A DNA stretch of 64,000 nucleotides. Origin: Cohnella sp. OV330. Its GTDB lineage: Bacteria > Bacillota > Bacilli > Paenibacillales > Paenibacillaceae. The notes beneath the pieces were generated by a model. It worked only from the letters and a program-made list of their open reading frames with translations. It was not told the origin of the DNA and did no database searches. The position numbers and the translations under genes were made by a program. Location of the stretch: contig NZ_FOKE01000009.1 of assembly GCF_900112065.1 (NCBI RefSeq), forward strand, positions 226,672 to 290,671, given 5' to 3'. Position 1 is the first letter of the stretch, and each line of letters opens with the position of its first letter. This document shows positions 52,613-62,095 of this stretch, one piece after another.

Positions 52613-53744
52613 ATGGCCGTCAACGATTACACAGCCAAGCAAGACCTTCGCGAATCCGCGAAGCGACTCACGTATCTTAGGGGGTCTCTTTGACTTAGAT
52701 CTCAAGCAGGAAATGATCGCAAACTTCGAGGAGAAAATGAGTGCGCCGGACTTCTGGGACGACAATGAGAAGGCGCAGGGCGTCATCTCCGAGCTGAATG
52801 CGGTCAAAGGCGTCGTGGAGCAGTATTCGACGTTAGCGGCCGAGCAGGAGGACCTGGAAGCGATGCAAGAGATGCTGGAGGAGGAGTCGGACGCGGACCT
52901 TGAGGTCGAGTGGGTCGGCAGCGTCAAAGCGCTGTCCAAGAAGGTCGACGACTTCGAGCTGCAGCTGCTGCTCAACCAGCCGTACGACAAGTCCCATGCG
53001 ATCCTCGAGCTGCACCCGGGCGCGGGCGGCACGGAGTCGCAGGACTGGGCTTCGATGCTGTACCGGATGTACACGCGCTGGGCGGAAAAGAGGGGCTTCA
53101 AAGTGGAGCTGCTCGACTATCTGCCAGGCGACGAAGCGGGAATCAAGAGCGTCACCATCATGGTCCGCGGCTACAATGCTTACGGGTACCTGAAGGCCGA
53201 GAAGGGCGTGCACCGGCTCGTCCGTATCTCGCCGTTCGATGCGTCCGGCAGACGCCATACGTCATTCGTGTCCTGCGACGTCGTGCCGGAGATCCCGGAC
53301 GATATCACGATCGAGATCCGTCCCGAGGATCTGCGCGTCGATACCTACCGGGCGAGCGGCGCCGGCGGCCAGCACATCAATAAGACCGATTCGGCGATCC
53401 GACTTACTCACTTGCCGACCGGGATCGTCGTCGCCTGCCAAACCGAACGCTCGCAGATCTCGAACCGCGACCGCGCGATGAAGATGCTCCAATCCAAGCT
53501 GTACGAAAAGAAGATCCAGGAGCAGCAGGCCGAGCTGGCCGCCATCCGCGGCGAGCAGCTGGACATCGCCTGGGGCAGCCAGATCCGCTCGTACGTTTTC
53601 CACCCGTACAGTATGGTGAAGGATCATCGTACAAGCGTGGAGATGGGCAACGTACAGGCGGTCATGGACGGCGATATCGATCCGTTCATCGACGGCTACC
53701 TGCGCAGCCAGATTAAGACAGATCCGGCTGCGGCCGCCGAATAA
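52613..53744 (+). CDS. prfB: Peptide chain release factor 2, with +1 programmed frameshift
   Basis: RF2 recognises UGA and UAA stop codons. The first 26 codons (52613-52690) are followed by an in-frame TGA at 52691-52693. The context is the classical frameshift site: a Shine-Dalgarno-like AGGGGG at 52679-52684, then CTT TGA C. Shifting +1 at 52691 continues with DLDLKQEMIANFEEKM to the end, giving a 376-residue product. The shift is autoregulatory: low RF2 makes the ribosome pause at TGA and slip. Functional motifs are RISPFDASGRRHTSF (SPF, stop recognition) and ASGAGGQHINKTDSAIR (GGQ, peptidyl hydrolysis). Confidence 0.96.
52679..52694 (+). promoter_or_regulatory. prfB programmed +1 frameshift site
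   Basis: AGGGGG (52679-52684) followed by CTT-TGA-C (52688-52694), matching the RF2 recoding signal known from Escherichia coli and Bacillus. Confidence 0.95.
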
Positions 53745-53968
53745 CCGATCGGCACGCGCACCTTATTCGAATAAAGCATGCGGCAAGTTCCGACACTAAT
53801 GGCAACGCGAGGAAACGTTTCTTCCGATCGCCGGCACTGCTCCCCTCAACGGGAAGCGATGTCGGCATCCGTTCGAAGTGAACCTATCTCGCCGGCCCGA
53901 GTGAAGGGGCTTGCCCTTTTTTGTATGCAACTACATGCTCTAAAATAAAAGAAAGTGGGCTTCCTACG

Positions 53969-54964
53969 ATGGAAAATGCAAACGAAGCGAATGGCGCCGA
54001 GCTTCCTCTTCATCCGGAGCCAAGGCCGAACAAGCGCCGCCGCAAGCCGCGCTCGCCGCTCTATCGCAATACCGTGTCGATGGCGCTGCTGCTCGTCGGC
54101 TCCTTCCTGATTGCGGTCAGCTTCAACCTGTTCTTCCTGCCCAACAACATCGCCTCCGGCGGCGTCTCAGGCATCTCGGTCATCGTCAACTACCTGGCCG
54201 ATATTAAGCCCGCCTACACCCAGTGGACGCTCAACATCCCGCTCTTCCTCGCGGGCCTCGCCGTCTTCGGCGGCCGCTTCGGCATCAAGACTGCCGTCGG
54301 CTCCGTCGTGCTGCCGCTGTTCGTGCTGCTCACCGCGCACTGGACGCCGCCGACGCACAACCCGCTGCTCGCCGCCATCTACGGCGGCCTCGGCGTCGGT
54401 CTCGGCCTCGGCCTCGTCTTCCGCGGCCAGGCATCCACCGGCGGCCTCGACACGGCCGCGCAAATCCTGCACCGCTTCACCGGGCTGCGCCTCGGTCTGG
54501 CGGTCGCCACGCTGGACGGCCTCGTCATCCTCTCGGCCGGCATCCTCATCGCGCCCGAGAACGCGCTCTACGCCCTCATCGGCTTGTTCGTCACGAGCAA
54601 GACGATCGACGTCGTGCAGACGGGGCTGCAGACGTCAAAGGCCGCCTTCATCGTGACGACGCAGCCGGAAAAGGTGTCGCAGGCCGTGCTCATCGACCTG
54701 GACCGCGGCCTCACCAAGCTGCAGGGCGAGGGCGGCTACACCGGCCAGCAGCGCCCTGTGCTCATGACGGTCGTCGGACAGAACGAGGTGACCCGCCTTA
54801 AGTTGCTCGTGCAGGACGCCGACCCGGGCGCCTTCGTCATCATCACGAACGCGGCGGAGGTGTTGGGTGAGGGATTTCACGAGCCGCATCCGCCAGCCAG
54901 GCCGAGCGTATCCAACAAGCCGAATGTGCCGGTCGCGCCGAAAGGGTCAAAACCCGGCGGCTAA
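53969..54964 (+). CDS. YitT-family membrane protein
   Basis: A 331-residue protein; ATG at 53969 with GAAAGTGGG upstream (an ATG at 53921 is less likely). A hydrophilic, basic N-terminal 35 residues precede five or so membrane helices (VSMALLLVGSFLIAVSFNLF, FFLPNNIASGGVSGIS, GLGVGLGLGLVFRGQASTGG). The C-terminal cytoplasmic DUF2179 domain shows SKAAFIVTTQPEKVSQAVL, GGYTGQQRPVLMTVV and DADPGAFVIITNAAEVLGEG. YitT proteins are conserved in Bacillota, but the transported or sensed molecule is not firmly known. The 224 bases upstream, after prfB, hold no feature I can support firmly. Confidence 0.9.
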   Translation: MENANEANGAELPLHPEPRPNKRRRKPRSPLYRNTVSMALLLVGSFLIAVSFNLFFLPNNIASGGVSGISVIVNYLADIKPAYTQWTLNIPLFLAGLAVFGGRFGIKTAVGSVVLPLFVLLTAHWTPPTHNPLLAAIYGGLGVGLGLGLVFRGQASTGGLDTAAQILHRFTGLRLGLAVATLDGLVILSAGILIAPENALYALIGLFVTSKTIDVVQTGLQTSKAAFIVTTQPEKVSQAVLIDLDRGLTKLQGEGGYTGQQRPVLMTVVGQNEVTRLKLLVQDADPGAFVIITNAAEVLGEGFHEPHPPARPSVSNKPNVPVAPKGSKPGG

Positions 54965-55032
54965 GCCGAGCCATTCATGAATATCCTCGATACATCCATC
55001 AAAAATAACCTTACCTTCCAGCCGATTCTTTC

Positions 55033-55070
55033 ATTGAATAAATAATCATTCGAATGTATAATGATACACA
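55033..55070 (+). promoter_or_regulatory. Tandem ARG-box-like ArgR operators
   Basis: Box 1 (55033-55050) matches the 18-bp ARG consensus WNTNAATWWWWATTNANW with one mismatch. Box 2 (55053-55070), 2 bp away, has three mismatches. Tandem boxes 2-3 bp apart are the usual ArgR/AhrC target. They overlap the -35, spacer and -10 of the promoter at 55034-55062, so arginine-bound repressor would block it. Confidence 0.75.
55034..55062 (+). promoter_or_regulatory. Arginine operon promoter P1
   Basis: TTGAAT (55034-55039), 17 bases, TATAAT (55057-55062). Covered by the ARG boxes. Confidence 0.75.
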
Positions 55071-55106
55071 TCGACAACCGGACCCCGCGTGCCGCCGAGC
55101 CGCCGT

Positions 55107-55165
55107 CCGCCGCGTCCCGCAGCGCCGACCTGGCAGCTGCATCTTACATAGCCGGGACGCGGCGG
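55107..55165 (+). terminator. Strong GC-rich hairpin in the arg leader
   Basis: A perfect 13-bp stem (55107-55119 with 55153-55165) in the leader made from P1. A T-containing stretch (CTTGTTTT) begins about 12 bases after the stem. It could terminate or attenuate P1 transcripts. The whole 54965-55294 gap is explained by operators, P1, this hairpin and P2. Confidence 0.5.
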
Positions 55166-55182
55166 CGGGGCTCAACTTGTTT

Positions 55183-55211
55183 TAGACATCCCCATCGCGA
55201 TCCGGTACAAT
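55183..55211 (+). promoter_or_regulatory. Second promoter P2 of argC
   Basis: TAGACA (55183-55188), 17 bases, TACAAT (55206-55211), placed after the leader hairpin and about 84 bases before argC. It has no ARG box. Confidence 0.55.
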
Positions 55212-55294
55212 GGGAATAGTTTGCCATGAACGGCGGGCGCGCGCCCCTTCGCGCTAGCGTCCCATTCCTTTATACAGCAAGGAGTGTATGTAAA

Positions 55295-56374
55295 ATGCCA
55301 TCATCTTCATCATCATCTTCGGCACCATCTAAGGTGCGCGCCGCCATCGTCGGATCGACCGGCTACGGCGGGGTCGAACTGATCCGCTTGCTGGCCGCCC
55401 ATCCTTACGTGACGGTCACGTCCGTCATCTCCTCGTCCAATGCGGGCGAACCGTTCGCGGCCGGTTATCCGCATCTGACGGAGATCCGCACGGACATCCT
55501 GGACGCCGTCGATCCCGAACTGATCGCGGGCAAGGCCGACGTCGTATTCTTCGCGACGCCGCATGGCGTCAGCACGAAGCTGGCGAGTCAGTTTCTCGCG
55601 GCGGGACTCAAGGTCATCGACCTGTCCGGCGACTTCCGGCTGAAGAACAGGGACAGCTACGCCCAGTGGTACAAAAAAGAAGCGCCGCAGCAGGACGAAC
55701 TCGAGCGAGCGGTGTTCGGCATGAGCGAGCTGTTCGGCGACGAGGTGCGCGGAGCTAGCTTCGTTACCAATCCGGGCTGCTTCCCGACGGCGACGACGCT
55801 CGGTCTGTATCCGGCGGTCAAGGCCGGCTGGATCGACCCGGACAGCATCATCGTCGACGCGAAGACCGGCGTGTCCGGCTCGGGCCGCGGGCTGAACATG
55901 AACGCTCATTTTTCCGAGGTCAACGAGAACTTCAAGGCGTACAAGATTCACCAGCACCAGCACACGCCGGAGATCGAGCAGACGCTGGCGCGCGCAGCGG
56001 GTGCGCCGGTGACCGTGTCGTTCACGACGCATCTCGTGCCGATGACGCGCGGGATCATGAGCACGATGTACGCGAGCCTGACGGACAAGAGCCGCACGAC
56101 GGCCGATTTCCGCGAGCTGTACAATCAGTTCTACGAGGGCCGGCCCTTCGTGCGCGTGCGTCCAGAGGGGACGTATCCGTCGACCAAGGAAGTGTACGGC
56201 TCGAACTACTGCGACATCGGCGTGCTCGTCGACGAGCGGACCAAGCGCCTGACGGTCATCTCCGTCATCGACAACCTCGTCAAGGGCGCGTCGGGCCAGG
56301 CGATTCAGAACTTGAACTTGATGATGGGCTGGGACGAGACGACGGGTCTGACGTTCCTGCCGGTCTATCCATAA
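55295..56374 (+). CDS. argC: N-acetyl-gamma-glutamyl-phosphate reductase
   Basis: A 359-residue NADPH enzyme of arginine synthesis, reducing N-acetylglutamyl phosphate to the semialdehyde. ATG at 55295 follows AAGGAG by 10 bases; an earlier in-frame ATG at 55226 lies in the leader. The N-terminus has an odd Ser run encoded by TCA/TCT repeats (PSSSSSSSAPSKVRAAIVGS), then the NADP motif VGSTGYGGVELIRLL. The active Cys is in FVTNPGCFPTATTLGLYP and the substrate His region is HQHQHTPEIEQ. First gene of argCJBDFGH. Confidence 0.97.
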   Translation: MPSSSSSSSAPSKVRAAIVGSTGYGGVELIRLLAAHPYVTVTSVISSSNAGEPFAAGYPHLTEIRTDILDAVDPELIAGKADVVFFATPHGVSTKLASQFLAAGLKVIDLSGDFRLKNRDSYAQWYKKEAPQQDELERAVFGMSELFGDEVRGASFVTNPGCFPTATTLGLYPAVKAGWIDPDSIIVDAKTGVSGSGRGLNMNAHFSEVNENFKAYKIHQHQHTPEIEQTLARAAGAPVTVSFTTHLVPMTRGIMSTMYASLTDKSRTTADFRELYNQFYEGRPFVRVRPEGTYPSTKEVYGSNYCDIGVLVDERTKRLTVISVIDNLVKGASGQAIQNLNLMMGWDETTGLTFLPVYP

Positions 56375-56396
56375 CGGACGGGGGAACGAGAGCGAC

Positions 56397-57623
56397 ATGG
56401 GGAAGAGCTATCTCATCGTGCCGGACGGCGGCGTGACGACGCCCAAGGGCTTTAAAGCGGGCGGACTGCACTGCGGTCTGAAAAAAACGGAGCGTCACGA
56501 TCTCGGCGCGATCGTCAGCGAGGTGCCGGCATCGGCTGCGGCGGTGTATACGACCAACTTATTTCAGGCGGCACCGCTGCAGGTGACGCGCGAGAGCCTG
56601 GCGGAAGAAGGCCTGCTGACCGCGGTGCTCGTCAATAGCGGCAATGCCAACGCCTGCACCGGCGCCCAGGGCGAAGCCGACGCGTACGCGATGCGCGCGC
56701 AGATCGCCGAGGCGCTCGGCGTGGCGAAGCACCAGGTCGCCGTCGCCTCGACCGGCGTCATCGGCGAGCCGCTCAAGATGGACCGCGTGAGCGCAGGCAT
56801 CGTGCGTCTGCCTGAGCGCCTGAAGGGCGACGCGGCGGGCTCCGACGATTTTTGCCAGGCGATTCTGACGACCGACCTGGTCAAGAAGACCGCCTGCGTC
56901 CGCGTCGTCGTGGACGGCAAGGAAGTCACGATCGCCGGCGCGGCCAAGGGCTCCGGCATGATCCACCCGAACATGGCGACGATGCTCGGCTTCGTCACGA
57001 CGGACGCCGCCGTCGGTTCCGCGGCGCTTCAGACGCTGCTGCGCGACATCACGAACCTGACGTTCAACATGATCACCGTCGACGGCGACACCAGCACCAA
57101 CGACATGCTCGTCGCGATGGCCAACGGCCTTGCAGGCAATGTCGAGCTGACGCCTGCGCATCCGGACTGGGCGGCGTTCGCCGAAGGGCTGCGCTACGTG
57201 TGCGAGGAGCTGGCCAAGGCGATCGCGCGCGACGGCGAAGGCGCGACCAAGCTGATTGAGACGACCGTCGCGGGCGCCGCCAGCGACGCTGACGCGCAGG
57301 CAATCGCCAAAACGATCATCGGCTCGAGCCTGGTCAAGTCGGCGGCGTTCGGCGCGGACGCCAACTGGGGCCGCATCATCGCGGCGGCGGGGCGCGCAGG
57401 CGTTCCGCTGAACGTGAACACGGTCGACGTGCGGCTCGGCGACATCCTCGTGCTCGAGCAGTCGCGCCCGATCGCGTTCGACGAAGACGCGGCGCTGGCT
57501 TACCTCAAGGGCGACACGGTCGCGATTCGCGTCGACCTGCATATGGGCAGCGGCCAGGCGCTGGCCTGGGGCTGCGACCTGACCTACGATTATGTGCGGA
57601 TCAATGCCGCTTACCGGACATAG
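56397..57623 (+). CDS. argJ: Bifunctional ornithine acetyltransferase/N-acetylglutamate synthase
   Basis: A 408-residue enzyme that recycles the acetyl group from N-acetylornithine to glutamate. The autocleavage site is the Ala-Thr pair in MIHPNMATMLGFVTTDA; VLVNSGNANACTGAQGEAD and the C-terminal DLTYDYVRINAAYRT are family features. It is 22 bases after argC. Its presence means the acetyl-cycle version of the pathway, so argE is not needed; whether it can also use acetyl-CoA is not readable. Confidence 0.97.
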   Translation: MGKSYLIVPDGGVTTPKGFKAGGLHCGLKKTERHDLGAIVSEVPASAAAVYTTNLFQAAPLQVTRESLAEEGLLTAVLVNSGNANACTGAQGEADAYAMRAQIAEALGVAKHQVAVASTGVIGEPLKMDRVSAGIVRLPERLKGDAAGSDDFCQAILTTDLVKKTACVRVVVDGKEVTIAGAAKGSGMIHPNMATMLGFVTTDAAVGSAALQTLLRDITNLTFNMITVDGDTSTNDMLVAMANGLAGNVELTPAHPDWAAFAEGLRYVCEELAKAIARDGEGATKLIETTVAGAASDADAQAIAKTIIGSSLVKSAAFGADANWGRIIAAAGRAGVPLNVNTVDVRLGDILVLEQSRPIAFDEDAALAYLKGDTVAIRVDLHMGSGQALAWGCDLTYDYVRINAAYRT

Positions 57624-57635
57624 GGGGGCGCAGCG

Positions 57636-58418
57636 ATGGCATTCGTAATGAAATGCGGCGGCAGCACGCTCGCCGCGCTGCCGGACGCGTTCTTCGAGGA
57701 TCTGCGCGACCTGCAGGAGAGCGGGGCGCAGCCGGTCATCGTGCACGGCGGCGGCCCGGCGATTAACGAGACGCTCGGCCAACTCGGCATTGAGAGCCGC
57801 TTTGAAGGCGGCTTGCGCGTAACGGACGAACCGACGCTCGAGGTCGTCGAGATGGTGCTCGCCGGCCGCATCAACAAGCAGATCGTGCGGCGGCTGCAGC
57901 AGAGCGGCGCGAAGGCGCTCGGCCTGTCCGGCACCGACGGGCGGCTGATCGAGGCGCAGCCCGTGGCGAACGCGGACGTCGTCGGCCTAGTCGGCGACGT
58001 GACCGGCGTCAATGCCGAGCTGATCCAAGGCATCGTGGCGCTCGGCTACCTGCCCGTCATCGCGCCGATCGGCATCGACGCGGCCGGCCAGCGGTACAAC
58101 ATCAACGCGGACACCGCCGCAGGCGCCGTCGCCTCGCATCTGGGCGTCGCCACGATGATCGTCGTGACCGACGTGCCGGGCATCATGCGGACTGTGGACG
58201 GAGAGAAGCAGGTCCTGCCGCAGGTCACCTTCGCGCAGATCGAAGAGATGATCGCGAGCGGCGAGATTTACGGCGGCATGATCCCCAAGGTGCGGGCAGC
58301 TATGGCTTGCCTCACCGGCGACGTGCGCGAGGTGCTGATCGTCGACGGCGCGGCGCCGCAGGTGCTGAGCCGGGCGGTGAGCGGGGGCAACCTCGGCACC
58401 CGCATCGTACGCGAATAA
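57636..58418 (+). CDS. argB: N-acetylglutamate kinase
   Basis: A 260-residue amino-acid kinase. Motifs are MKCGGSTLAALPDAFFEDL, VIVHGGGPAINETLGQLGI, GLSGTDGRLIEAQPVANADV (exactly 20) and YNINADTAAGAVASHLGVA. The start at 57636 has a GGGGGGCG site. The N-terminus is short and lacks the extra helix of arginine-inhibited hexameric kinases, suggesting an arginine-insensitive dimer; this is inference. Confidence 0.96.
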   Translation: MAFVMKCGGSTLAALPDAFFEDLRDLQESGAQPVIVHGGGPAINETLGQLGIESRFEGGLRVTDEPTLEVVEMVLAGRINKQIVRRLQQSGAKALGLSGTDGRLIEAQPVANADVVGLVGDVTGVNAELIQGIVALGYLPVIAPIGIDAAGQRYNINADTAAGAVASHLGVATMIVVTDVPGIMRTVDGEKQVLPQVTFAQIEEMIASGEIYGGMIPKVRAAMACLTGDVREVLIVDGAAPQVLSRAVSGGNLGTRIVRE

Positions 58419-58443
58419 TTCAATTCACGAAGGAGTGGAAAAC

Positions 58444-59625
58444 ATGAGCAGCTTGTTCCCGACCTACGCACGCTATCCGATCGCCATCGTCAAGGGCAAA
58501 GGCAGCCGCCTGTGGGACGATCAAGGCAAGGAGTATCTCGACTTTATGGGCGGCCTGGCCGTCACCAATCTGGGCCATGTGCCGGACGAAGTGAAGGATG
58601 CGCTCGTGGCGCAGCTCGGGGAGCTGTGGCATGCGTCCAACCTTTTCGTGAACCCGTTCCAGGAAAAAGCCGCCAAGCTGCTGACCGACAATAGCTGCGC
58701 CGACGCCGTCTTCTTCTGCAACAGCGGCGCCGAAGCGAACGAGGCCGCGATCAAGCTGGCCCGCCGGTATCACCAGAAGGTGCTGGGCAACAATCGCTAT
58801 GAAGTGATCACGTTTACGCAGTCGTTTCACGGCCGTACGCTGGCGACGCTGACCGCGACCGGGCAGGATAAGGTCAAGGAAGGCTTCCTGCCGCTGCCCG
58901 AGGGCTTCGTCCACGTGCCGCTGCACGATCTGCCTGCGCTGGAAGCGGCGATCACGAACCGCACGGCAGCCATTATGCTGGAGCTCGTGCAGGCCGAAGG
59001 CGGCGTCATCGTCGTCGACCCCGAATTCCTGCGCGGCGTCCGCGAGCTGTGCGACCGCCACGGCCTGCTGCTCATCCTGGACGAAGTCCAGACGGGCATG
59101 GGCCGTACCGGCAAGCTGTTCGCGCATCAGCACTATGACGTCGAGCCCGATATCTTCACGCTCGCCAAGGGCATCGGCAGCGGCTTCCCGGTCGGCGCCA
59201 TGCTCGGCAAGGAGAAGCTGATCCCTGCCTTTACGGCCGGCTCGCACGCGACGACGTTCGGCGGCACGCCGATCGCCTCGACGGTCGTCGCCGCCACGGT
59301 CGAGTCGATTCTGAAGCAAGACGCGCCGGCGCGCGCAGCCGCTTCGGGCGAGTACTTGATCGCCAAGCTGAGCGAGAAGCTGCTGGATCTGCCGATCGTC
59401 ACCGAGATCCGCGGCCGCGGCCTCCTCATCGGCATCCAGTGCACTGAGGCGGTCGCCGATTGGGTGAGCGAGCTGCACAAGCGCGGCCTGCTCGTCGTCT
59501 CGGCGGGACCGACGGTTATCCGCTTGCTGCCGAGCCTGCTCGTGTCGCGCGAGGACATCGACCGCGCGGTCGAGCTGATCGCCGCCGTCCTGACCGAAGC
59601 GGCCGCGGCGAAAGCCTCGAACTAA
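58444..59625 (+). CDS. argD: Acetylornithine aminotransferase
   Basis: A 393-residue PLP enzyme; AAGGAG 9 bases before ATG 58444 (a GTG at 58435 is less likely). Motifs: DFMGGLAVTNLGHVPDEVKD, FFCNSGAEANEAAIKLARRY, TQSFHGRTLATLTATGQDKV, LLILDEVQTGMGRTGKLFAH and the PLP lysine in FTLAKGIGSGFPVGAML. It converts N-acetylglutamate semialdehyde to N-acetylornithine. Confidence 0.97.
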   Translation: MSSLFPTYARYPIAIVKGKGSRLWDDQGKEYLDFMGGLAVTNLGHVPDEVKDALVAQLGELWHASNLFVNPFQEKAAKLLTDNSCADAVFFCNSGAEANEAAIKLARRYHQKVLGNNRYEVITFTQSFHGRTLATLTATGQDKVKEGFLPLPEGFVHVPLHDLPALEAAITNRTAAIMLELVQAEGGVIVVDPEFLRGVRELCDRHGLLLILDEVQTGMGRTGKLFAHQHYDVEPDIFTLAKGIGSGFPVGAMLGKEKLIPAFTAGSHATTFGGTPIASTVVAATVESILKQDAPARAAASGEYLIAKLSEKLLDLPIVTEIRGRGLLIGIQCTEAVADWVSELHKRGLLVVSAGPTVIRLLPSLLVSREDIDRAVELIAAVLTEAAAAKASN

Positions 59626-59732
59626 TCGCGCCTTGGCCGGCTGCACGCTCGATCGCGGCCGGCCGGCGTTTCGCCAACACTATCACTAACGCGGGGTCTG
59701 TGCGCCCCTTTTCATACCAAGGAGGTATCGCC

Positions 59733-60695
59733 ATGCCTAACCCGGCCGCAAACGCCGAAGAACTCGCCCAAGGCCTCAAGGGGCGGGATTTCCTGGGGCT
59801 CGTCGATTACCAGCCTGACGAGATCCGTTACCTGCTCGACCTCGCCATCGATCTTAAGCGCAAGCAGAAGACCGGCGAAGTCTATCAACCGCTCAAGGGC
59901 AAGACGCTCGGCATGATTTTCGAAAAATCGTCCACCCGTACGCGCGTATCGTTCGAGGTCGGCATGTTCCAGCTCGGCGGCCACGGCCTGTTCCTGAGCA
60001 AGAACGACATTCAGATGGGCCGCGGCGAGACGATTCGCGATACGGCGCAAACGCTGTCGCGTTATCTGAACGGCATCATCATCCGTACCTTTGGCCACCG
60101 CAACGTGGTCGAGCTGGCCCGCGGCGCTACGATCCCGGTCATCAACGCGCTGTCCGACCAGTCGCACCCGTGCCAGGCGCTCGCCGACTATCAGACGATC
60201 CTTGAGCACAAGGGCAAGCTGGAAGGCCTCAAGGTCGCGTACATCGGCGACGGCAACAACATGGTGCATTCGCTCATGATCGGCGCGAGCAAGCTCGGCA
60301 TCCACTTCGCCAGCGCTTCTCCGGAGGGCTATGAGCCGGATGCGGAACAAGTGAAGTTGGCGCGCGAGTTCGCCGACCAATCCGGCTCCAAGGTCGATAT
60401 CGTGCGCGACGCGCGCGAGGCGGTCGAGGGCGCAGACATCATCTACACCGACGTGTGGGCGAGCATGGGCTTCGAGGCCGAACAGAAGGAACGCGAGCGC
60501 GCGTTCAAAAACTACCAGGTCAACGAGGAGCTGGCCAAGCACGCCAAGTCCGACTACCTGTTCATGCACTGCCTGCCGGCGCACCGCGGCGAGGAAGTGA
60601 GCGAGGGCGTCATCGACGGCCCGCACTCCATCATCTTCGACGAGGCGGAGAACCGCCTGCACGCGCAGAAGGCCGTCATGGCCGCGATCATGTAA
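59733..60695 (+). CDS. argF: Ornithine carbamoyltransferase
   Basis: A 320-residue enzyme; AAGGAGG before ATG 59733. A much longer open frame from 59460 overlaps argD and is not used. Carbamoyl phosphate site SSTRTRVSFEVGMFQLGGHG, SDQSHPCQALADYQTI, IGDGNNMVHSLMIGASKLG and the ornithine site FMHCLPAHRGEEVSEGVI are present. No carAB genes are in the window, so carbamoyl phosphate comes from elsewhere. Confidence 0.97.
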   Translation: MPNPAANAEELAQGLKGRDFLGLVDYQPDEIRYLLDLAIDLKRKQKTGEVYQPLKGKTLGMIFEKSSTRTRVSFEVGMFQLGGHGLFLSKNDIQMGRGETIRDTAQTLSRYLNGIIIRTFGHRNVVELARGATIPVINALSDQSHPCQALADYQTILEHKGKLEGLKVAYIGDGNNMVHSLMIGASKLGIHFASASPEGYEPDAEQVKLAREFADQSGSKVDIVRDAREAVEGADIIYTDVWASMGFEAEQKERERAFKNYQVNEELAKHAKSDYLFMHCLPAHRGEEVSEGVIDGPHSIIFDEAENRLHAQKAVMAAIM

Positions 60696-60750
60696 CGACC
60701 GGCCGACGCGCCGTACCCATTTTTCCAATAGAGGAGCGTTCATCCCTACC

Positions 60751-61989
60751 ATGGCAAAAGAAAAAATCGTGCTCGCCTACTCCGGCGGCCTGGATACCTC
60801 CGTCATCCTCACGTGGCTGAAGGAGACGTACGACGCAGAGATCATCACCTTCACGGCCGACATCGGCCAGAAGGAAGAGCTGGACGGCCTGGAGGAAAAA
60901 GCGATCAAGACCGGCGCCTCCAAGGTGTACATCGACGACCTGCAGGACGAGTTCGCCAAGGACTTCATCTACCCGATGTTCCAAGCGGGTGCGCTCTATG
61001 AAGGCCAATATCTGCTCGGCACCTCGATCGCGCGCCCGCTCATCGCGAAGCGCATGGTCGAGATCGCCCGCGCCGAAGGCGCTACCGCCATCGCGCACGG
61101 CGCGACCGGCAAGGGCAACGACCAGGTCCGCTTCGAGCTGACCGCTGCGGCGCTCGCGCCCGACATCAAGGTCATCGCGCCGTGGCGCGACGAGGCGTTC
61201 CGCGAAGCGTTTCCGGGCCGCGCCGAGATGATCGCCTACGCCGAGAAGCACGGCATCAACGTGCAGGCGTCCGCCGCCAAGCCGTACTCGATGGACCGCA
61301 ACCTCCTGCACATCTCCTTCGAGAGCGGCATGCTCGAGGATCCGTGGTTCGACTCGAGCGCGGACGACGTGCAGGACATGTACGTGCTGAGCGTGTCGCC
61401 GGAGAAGGCGCCCGACCAAGCCGAGTACGTCGAGCTCGACTTCGAAGCGGGCAACGTCGTCGCCGTCAACGGCGAGAAGCTGTCCCCGCTCGAAGTGATG
61501 AACAAGCTCAACGAGCTGGGCGGCAAGCACGGCATCGGCCGCGTCGACATGGTCGAGAACCGCTTCGTCGGCATGAAGTCCCGCGGCGTGTACGAGACGC
61601 CGGGCGGCAGCATTCTTTTCACCGCTCACCGCAAGATGGAGTCGCTGACGATGGACCGCGACGTCATGCACCTGCGCGACTCGCTCATCTCGAAGTACAG
61701 CACGCTCGTGTACAACGGCTTCTGGTTCGCGCCTGAGCGTCTCGCGATCCAGGCGCTCGTGAACGAGAGCCAGAAAAACGTCACCGGCACCGTGCGCCTC
61801 AAGCTGTACAAGGGCAACATCCTGGCCGCCGGCCTCAAGAGCCCGGTCAGCCTGTACAACCCGCACATCGCCACGATGGAGGCCGACCCGACCCAGGCGT
61901 ACGACCAGGGAGACGCGACCGGCTTCATCCGCCTGAACGCGCTGCGTCTCAAGGTATCGTCCGGCGTGAACGGCGCTTCGGGCGTTTAA
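60751..61989 (+). CDS. argG: Argininosuccinate synthase
   Basis: A 412-residue ATP-dependent enzyme joining citrulline and aspartate. The PP-loop is IVLAYSGGLDTSVILTWLKE; AIAHGATGKGNDQVRFELTA and SMDRNLLHISFESGMLEDPW follow. ATG at 60751 lies 55 bases after argF. The C-terminus ends a few residues after SGVNGASGV, followed directly by the 9-bp tandem repeat. Confidence 0.97.
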   Translation: MAKEKIVLAYSGGLDTSVILTWLKETYDAEIITFTADIGQKEELDGLEEKAIKTGASKVYIDDLQDEFAKDFIYPMFQAGALYEGQYLLGTSIARPLIAKRMVEIARAEGATAIAHGATGKGNDQVRFELTAAALAPDIKVIAPWRDEAFREAFPGRAEMIAYAEKHGINVQASAAKPYSMDRNLLHISFESGMLEDPWFDSSADDVQDMYVLSVSPEKAPDQAEYVELDFEAGNVVAVNGEKLSPLEVMNKLNELGGKHGIGRVDMVENRFVGMKSRGVYETPGGSILFTAHRKMESLTMDRDVMHLRDSLISKYSTLVYNGFWFAPERLAIQALVNESQKNVTGTVRLKLYKGNILAAGLKSPVSLYNPHIATMEADPTQAYDQGDATGFIRLNALRLKVSSGVNGASGV

Positions 61990-62022
61990 TACAAATGCAA
62001 AGATAAGCGGTTCGTCCGCAAG

Positions 62023-62092
62023 CAACACCCGCAACACTCGCAACACCCGCAACACCCGCAACACCCGCAACACCCGCAACACCCGCAACACC
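62023..62092 (+). repeat. 9-bp tandem repeat (CAACACCCG)
   Basis: Seven full units (one with a C-to-T change at 62037) and a partial eighth unit, 34 bases after argG. A non-coding minisatellite-like tract; on the other strand it reads as Cys/Gly-rich frames that are artefacts. Confidence 0.95.
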
Positions 62093-62095
62093 ACG

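Noticed and set aside
52613..52693. prfB as a pseudogene because of the in-frame TGA
   Set aside because: The context is the conserved RF2 programmed frameshift, not a disabling mutation.
62023..62092. Possible CRISPR array
   Set aside because: Units of 9 bp without spacers and no cas genes; it is a simple tandem repeat.
60688..62094. 468-codon minus-strand frame starting with VLRVLRVLR repeats
   Set aside because: The repeat is the reverse reading of the 9-bp tandem repeat and the rest is antisense to argG.
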